This document shows positions 7,910-10,522 of a DNA stretch of 10,522 nt, piece after piece. Numbering within the stretch: the first letter of the stretch is position 1; each line of letters starts with the position of its first letter. A program made the position numbers and the translations under genes. Source of the stretch: JANYBT01 sp038211475 (GTDB taxonomy: Bacteria > Acidobacteriota > Terriglobia > Terriglobales > Acidobacteriaceae); assembly GCA_038211475.1 (NCBI GenBank), contig JBBQVN010000129.1, positions 1 through 10,522 of the forward strand, read 5' to 3'. The notes below the pieces were generated by a model. It saw nothing but the letters and a program-made list of their open reading frames with translations, was not told the origin of the DNA and did no database searches.

Positions 7910-8049
7910 TATCTTGAATGTCGTGGTTCTGCAGTATCAAAGTTCTGAAACTATCGCGGCTTGAATATCGTGGTCCTGAAAATATCAAGGCTTGGAAACA
8001 TAGTGGTTCTGAAAATTTTAAGGTCTCGAAAATATCATGGTTCTGAATT
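7910..8049 (+). repeat. Degenerate 17-bp tandem repeat running into the HAD gene start
   Basis: Eight AT-richer units begin at 7919, 7935, 7952, 7966, 7983, 8001, 8017 and 8033, with lengths of 14-18 bp, and a short partial copy lies at 7910-7918. The approximate consensus is TATCRWGGTTCTGAAAA. The composition contrasts with the GC-rich genes on both sides. The last unit contains the ATG of the HAD phosphatase gene (8037) and its first codons, so the array replaces the normal leader and no Shine-Dalgarno is seen. Confidence 0.8.
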
Positions 8050-8690
8050 GTCAGGCACTGTTGTTTGACATGGATGGCGTCTTGATCGATTCCACTCCCG
8101 CCGTTATCCGGGTGTGGCGGCAATGGGCGTTGGAGAAGGGCTTCGACCCCGATACCGTCGTCCACATGGCGCATGGACGTCCCAGCCTCTCCACCATTCG
8201 CGATCTGCTTCCTAATGGCGACCACGCACGTGAAAATCGGGAGGTGGAGCGGCGCGAAATCGAAGACTTGGCTGGCATCGTGCCTCTGCCCGGAGCTGAG
8301 CGCTTGCTCCGCAGCCTGCCTCGACAGCGCTGGGCCATCGTCACTTCCTGCACTCGTCCCCTTGCCGAAGTCCGCATCGCCGCTGCCGGCCTGCCGATAC
8401 CCGACCTGTTCATCACCGCCAGTGATATAACCAATGGCAAGCCGCATCCCGAGCCTTACCTCAACGCGGCGTCGCGCCTGGGTTTCCCCGCCGCTCAATG
8501 CATTGTGGTGGAAGATGTTCCTGCGGGCATTCGTTCGGGCAAAGCCGCAGGAGCTCGGGTGATTGGCTTCACCACCACCGGCCCGGTCGATGAACTCACC
8601 GCCGCTGGCGCCGATTGGATCCTGCCCGGTTGCGCCAACCTCGCATTCGTAGCCGAGACCAACTCTGGCATGGACCTGGCTGTCACCTAA
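8037..8690 (+). CDS. HAD-superfamily sugar phosphatase
   Basis: A 217-residue cytoplasmic phosphatase of HAD subfamily IA, like the DOG1/GPP/YfbT sugar-phosphate phosphatases. Motif I is LLFDMDGVLIDS with nucleophile Asp11 and Asp13; motif II is AIVTSCT (Thr103 or Ser104); motif III is Lys135 in NGKPHPEPYL; motif IV is VVEDVPAGI (Glu159, Asp160). The alpha-helical cap lies at about residues 17-85. A stop in frame at 8019 and the position of motif I make the ATG at 8037 the only sensible start, although it lies in a tandem repeat with no ribosome site. By analogy with AraL in the B. subtilis arabinose operon, which belongs to a different HAD subclass, it may relieve sugar-phosphate build-up. 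Substrate not determined. Confidence 0.88.
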   Translation: MVLNCQALLFDMDGVLIDSTPAVIRVWRQWALEKGFDPDTVVHMAHGRPSLSTIRDLLPNGDHARENREVERREIEDLAGIVPLPGAERLLRSLPRQRWAIVTSCTRPLAEVRIAAAGLPIPDLFITASDITNGKPHPEPYLNAASRLGFPAAQCIVVEDVPAGIRSGKAAGARVIGFTTTGPVDELTAAGADWILPGCANLAFVAETNSGMDLAVT

Positions 8691-8706
8691 CGGCGCCTAG
8701 TCGCCG
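8691..8706 (+). terminator. Weak stem-loop after the HAD gene
   Basis: CGGCG (8691-8695) pairs with CGCCG (8702-8706) around a 6-base loop directly after the stop codon. There is no T tract immediately after it, so this is at best a weak terminator. Confidence 0.2.
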
Positions 8707-8733
8707 GTCCCTCCGCCCTGTGCTCCATTTTAG

Positions 8734-8762
8734 TTGACAAACCGTCGCTTCGTGTCGATACT
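8734..8762 (+). promoter_or_regulatory. Probable sigma70-type promoter of araB
   Basis: A perfect TTGACA (8734-8739), a 17-base spacer and GATACT (8757-8762, four of six matches to TATAAT) form the best promoter in the window. Transcription would start near 8769, just at the operator palindrome and about 60 bases before the araB ATG. Confidence 0.65.
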
Positions 8763-8770
8763 GCCTATTG

Positions 8771-8790
8771 TCAAGTAAACGATTACTTGA
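8771..8790. promoter_or_regulatory. LacI-type operator before araB
   Basis: A 20-bp inverted repeat: arms TCAAGTAA and TTACTTGA pair perfectly around a central ACGA. The core GTAAACGATTAC (8775-8786) differs by one base from the perfect palindrome at 2141-2152. It begins 8 bases past the predicted -10, over the predicted transcription start, a standard repressor position. Confidence 0.75.
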
Positions 8791-8826
8791 AATCAGGCCC
8801 ACCGCCTGACCCGAAAGGTCCCTGCC

Positions 8827-10419
8827 ATGGCCTTGGTTGCAGGTGTCGATTTTGGTACCGCCAGCGTGCGTGTCTCCATCGTAGATTCCGCCAATGGCTT
8901 GCTGGCCTCCGCCGACGCTCCCTACCCGGTCCATCGCTCTCGCGACGATCCCGACCGCGCCACCCAGTCCCACGACGATCACATGAACGCTCTGGCCCTG
9001 GCCACTCGCCGGGCCGTAGTCTCCGCCCGCGTCAATGGCCTCGACATTGTCTCCATCGCGCTCGATACCACCGGTTCCACTGTCATCCCCGTCGGCGCCA
9101 ACCTGCTCCCGCTCGACGAGTACTACCTGTGGTGCGATCACCGTTCCAAAAATGAAGCGGCTGAGATTACAGCTCTTGCCCATTACGAAAAACTTCCTGC
9201 CATCGATTGGTGCGGCGGCGTTTACTCTTCCGAATGGGGTTTCTCCAAGCTGCTGCATTGGTTGCGGCACAATCCCAGCAAACGCGATCTCTTGGTTTCT
9301 GCTTTCGAACACTGCGACATGGTGGCGGCCACGCTGTGCGGCATCGTCGATCCTCACCAGGTCAAGCGCAGCGCCTGCGCCATGGGACACAAGTGGTTAT
9401 GGAATCCTGACCTTGGCGGACTCCCTCCGCAATCTTTCCTCAGCCTGGTCGATCCCTTGTTCGACGGAATTCGCGACAAGCTTCAAGGTGACTACGCCAC
9501 CTCTGACCAGATCGCCGGCCACCTCTCTCCCCACTGGGCTGAGAAACTCGGCCTGCGCCCCGGCATCGTGATTCCCGTGGGCGCATTCGATGCCCACTGG
9601 GACGCCATCGGATCGGGTGCCGTCGAAGGCGACGTGGTCAACGTAGTCGGCACCTCCACCTGCATCATCGCTTTCGCCAAACATGCCGACCTGGTTCCCG
9701 GCGTTTGCGGCGTGGTGCGCGGCAGCGTGCATCCCCTCTACACCGGCGTCGAAGCCGGTCTCTCCGCGACTGGCGACATCTTCAGCGCCATCGCCGGGCG
9801 CGCCGGCAGCGATGTTGCGAAACTTAGCCGCGGTCTCGAAAAATATCGTCCTGGACAAACCGGTTTGCTGCGGCTTACCTGGGACAACGGAGACCGCACC
9901 GTTCTGGTCAATCCAAATTTGGCCGGCATCACGCTGGGCTGGAATCTGCAGCACACCGCGCAGGACGAATTGTTTGCCGCCATCGAAGGCACCGCCTTCC
10001 ACACTCGCGTCATTCTCGACCGCATGAGCGAGCACAACGTGCCCACCCTCCGCGTGATCAACGGCGGAGGCATTCCGCAAAACAATCCGGTGTTGAATCA
10101 GGTGTATGCCAACGTGCTCGGCCGTCCGGTGCTGGTGCCCAGTCGCAAGGTCACCGGTCTCGGCTCGGCCATCTTCGCCTTCTTGGCCGCGGGCGTATTC
10201 GAAAGTGTCGAAGCCGCGCAACAGCAGGTCTGCCCTCCCCACACCGTGTTTCATCCCGACCCGCGCGCCCGCGCTGTGTACGACGAGCTCTACGGACTGT
10301 ATCGCAGGATCTATTTCGAATTCGGCGAACCCGGCGGGAACCATCCTTTTGCCGACGTTCTGCCCAGACTGATGGAGTCGGCCCGCGCGGCGCGCTCAGA
10401 CAGCACGCCCGACGCGTAG
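8827..10419 (+). CDS. araB: L-ribulokinase
   Basis: An FGGY-family kinase of 530 residues that phosphorylates L-ribulose to L-ribulose 5-phosphate with ATP (EC 2.7.1.16) in the cytoplasm. E. coli AraB is somewhat longer, at about 566. The N-terminal phosphate-binding motif GVDFGTASVR is at residues 6-15. Features shared with AraB are ALDTTGSTVIPV, GGVYSSEWGFSKLLH (130-144), GHKWLWNPDLGGLPPQSF (187-204) and GTSTC (275-279). The catalytic base is probably Asp255 in GAFDAH, equivalent to GAFDCH of E. coli. The FGGY C-terminal domain has INGGGIPQNN (411-420) and GLGSAIFAFLAAG. AAAGG stands about 8 bases before the ATG. It has its own promoter and operator, separate from the araD operon. Confidence 0.95.
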   Translation: MALVAGVDFGTASVRVSIVDSANGLLASADAPYPVHRSRDDPDRATQSHDDHMNALALATRRAVVSARVNGLDIVSIALDTTGSTVIPVGANLLPLDEYYLWCDHRSKNEAAEITALAHYEKLPAIDWCGGVYSSEWGFSKLLHWLRHNPSKRDLLVSAFEHCDMVAATLCGIVDPHQVKRSACAMGHKWLWNPDLGGLPPQSFLSLVDPLFDGIRDKLQGDYATSDQIAGHLSPHWAEKLGLRPGIVIPVGAFDAHWDAIGSGAVEGDVVNVVGTSTCIIAFAKHADLVPGVCGVVRGSVHPLYTGVEAGLSATGDIFSAIAGRAGSDVAKLSRGLEKYRPGQTGLLRLTWDNGDRTVLVNPNLAGITLGWNLQHTAQDELFAAIEGTAFHTRVILDRMSEHNVPTLRVINGGGIPQNNPVLNQVYANVLGRPVLVPSRKVTGLGSAIFAFLAAGVFESVEAAQQQVCPPHTVFHPDPRARAVYDELYGLYRRIYFEFGEPGGNHPFADVLPRLMESARAARSDSTPDA

Positions 10420-10426
10420 CTTTGTA

Positions 10427-10446
10427 CGGCGGTGTAGAAACCGCCG
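10427..10446 (+). other. Stem-loop between araB and the next gene
   Basis: CGGCGGT (10427-10433) and ACCGCCG (10440-10446) form a perfect 7-bp GC-rich stem with a 6-base loop (GTAGAA), 7 bases past the araB stop. No T tract follows and the next gene's ribosome site begins 10 bases later, so an mRNA processing or stability element, or partial attenuation, is more likely than full termination. Confidence 0.4.
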
Positions 10447-10466
10447 CAACTTGACTGGAGGCATCC

Positions 10467-10522
10467 ATGCTTGATCGCCGGAATTTTCTTCGCGGTACCG
10501 CTCTCGGCACCGCCGCACTTCT
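10467..10522 (+). CDS. Start of a gene with a twin-arginine (Tat) export signal, 3'-partial
   Basis: Only 18 codons are visible: MLDRRNFLRGTALGTAAL, running off the right edge. DRRNFLR fits the Tat consensus (S/T-R-R-x-F-L-K) and is followed by the start of a hydrophobic region. GGAGG at 10457-10461, 5 bases before the ATG, is the strongest ribosome site in the window. The product is therefore probably folded and exported by Tat. The mature enzyme cannot be told; in this context a glycoside hydrolase or a sugar oxidoreductase would be unsurprising. It lies 47 bp after araB and is likely co-transcribed. Confidence 0.75.
   Translation, partial: MLDRRNFLRGTALGTAAL

Noticed and set aside
7910..8049. 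CRISPR array
   Set aside because: Units are only 14-18 bp, degenerate and directly adjoining, with no unique spacers and no cas gene nearby.
8683..9390. Minus-strand open frame covering the araB promoter and 5' end
   Set aside because: It would cover a strong promoter, operator and the AraB N-terminus, and its protein has no recognisable motif.
9397..10344. Long minus-strand open frame (315 codons) opposite araB
   Set aside because: Antisense to clear FGGY-kinase sequence, with a low-complexity translation (repeated Gly, Ala, His, Asp) and no family resemblance.

Overview
The window is an L-arabinose / arabinan utilisation locus from a GC-rich, probably soil-dwelling bacterium. An acidobacterium (Acidobacteriota, Terriglobia-like) is my best guess. 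It rests on the style of the proteins (a GH5-like enzyme with the MWQ...MRVFLHDLLWQQD block, a TPR protein with a signal peptide, a Tat-signal gene beside sugar genes) and not on any marker gene.

Left part (1-2104, plus strand): the 3' portion of a GH5-like (clan GH-A) secreted glycosidase, entering from the left edge and broken by an apparent one-base deletion in an A run at 138-141, followed by an exported TPR-repeat protein. A short convergent intergenic region (2105-2214) follows and carries a perfect 12-bp palindrome.

Middle (6325 down to 2215, minus strand): a four-gene operon in the transcription order araD (L-ribulose-5-phosphate 4-epimerase), a sodium:solute symporter that overlaps araD by ATGA, a 74-residue two-helix membrane protein, and an isomerase of the L-fucose/L-arabinose isomerase family in place of classical AraA.

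Right part (6563 to the right edge, plus strand): a secreted GH43 endo-arabinanase-like enzyme divergent from araD, a 328-bp gap that ends in a degenerate 17-bp tandem repeat, a HAD sugar-phosphatase whose ATG lies inside the last repeat unit, araB (L-ribulokinase), and the first 18 codons of a gene with a twin-arginine export signal.

Together these describe a path: secreted arabinanase cuts arabinan, the symporter imports the sugar, and isomerase, AraB and AraD convert L-arabinose through L-ribulose and L-ribulose 5-phosphate to D-xylulose 5-phosphate. Four sites of the form GTAAACGTTTAC (central CG, LacI-family style) occur. Three of them overlap plausible sigma70-type promoters before araD, the arabinanase and araB, so a single LacI-type repressor, not encoded here, probably controls the locus. 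The fourth lies between two converging gene ends and is unexplained.
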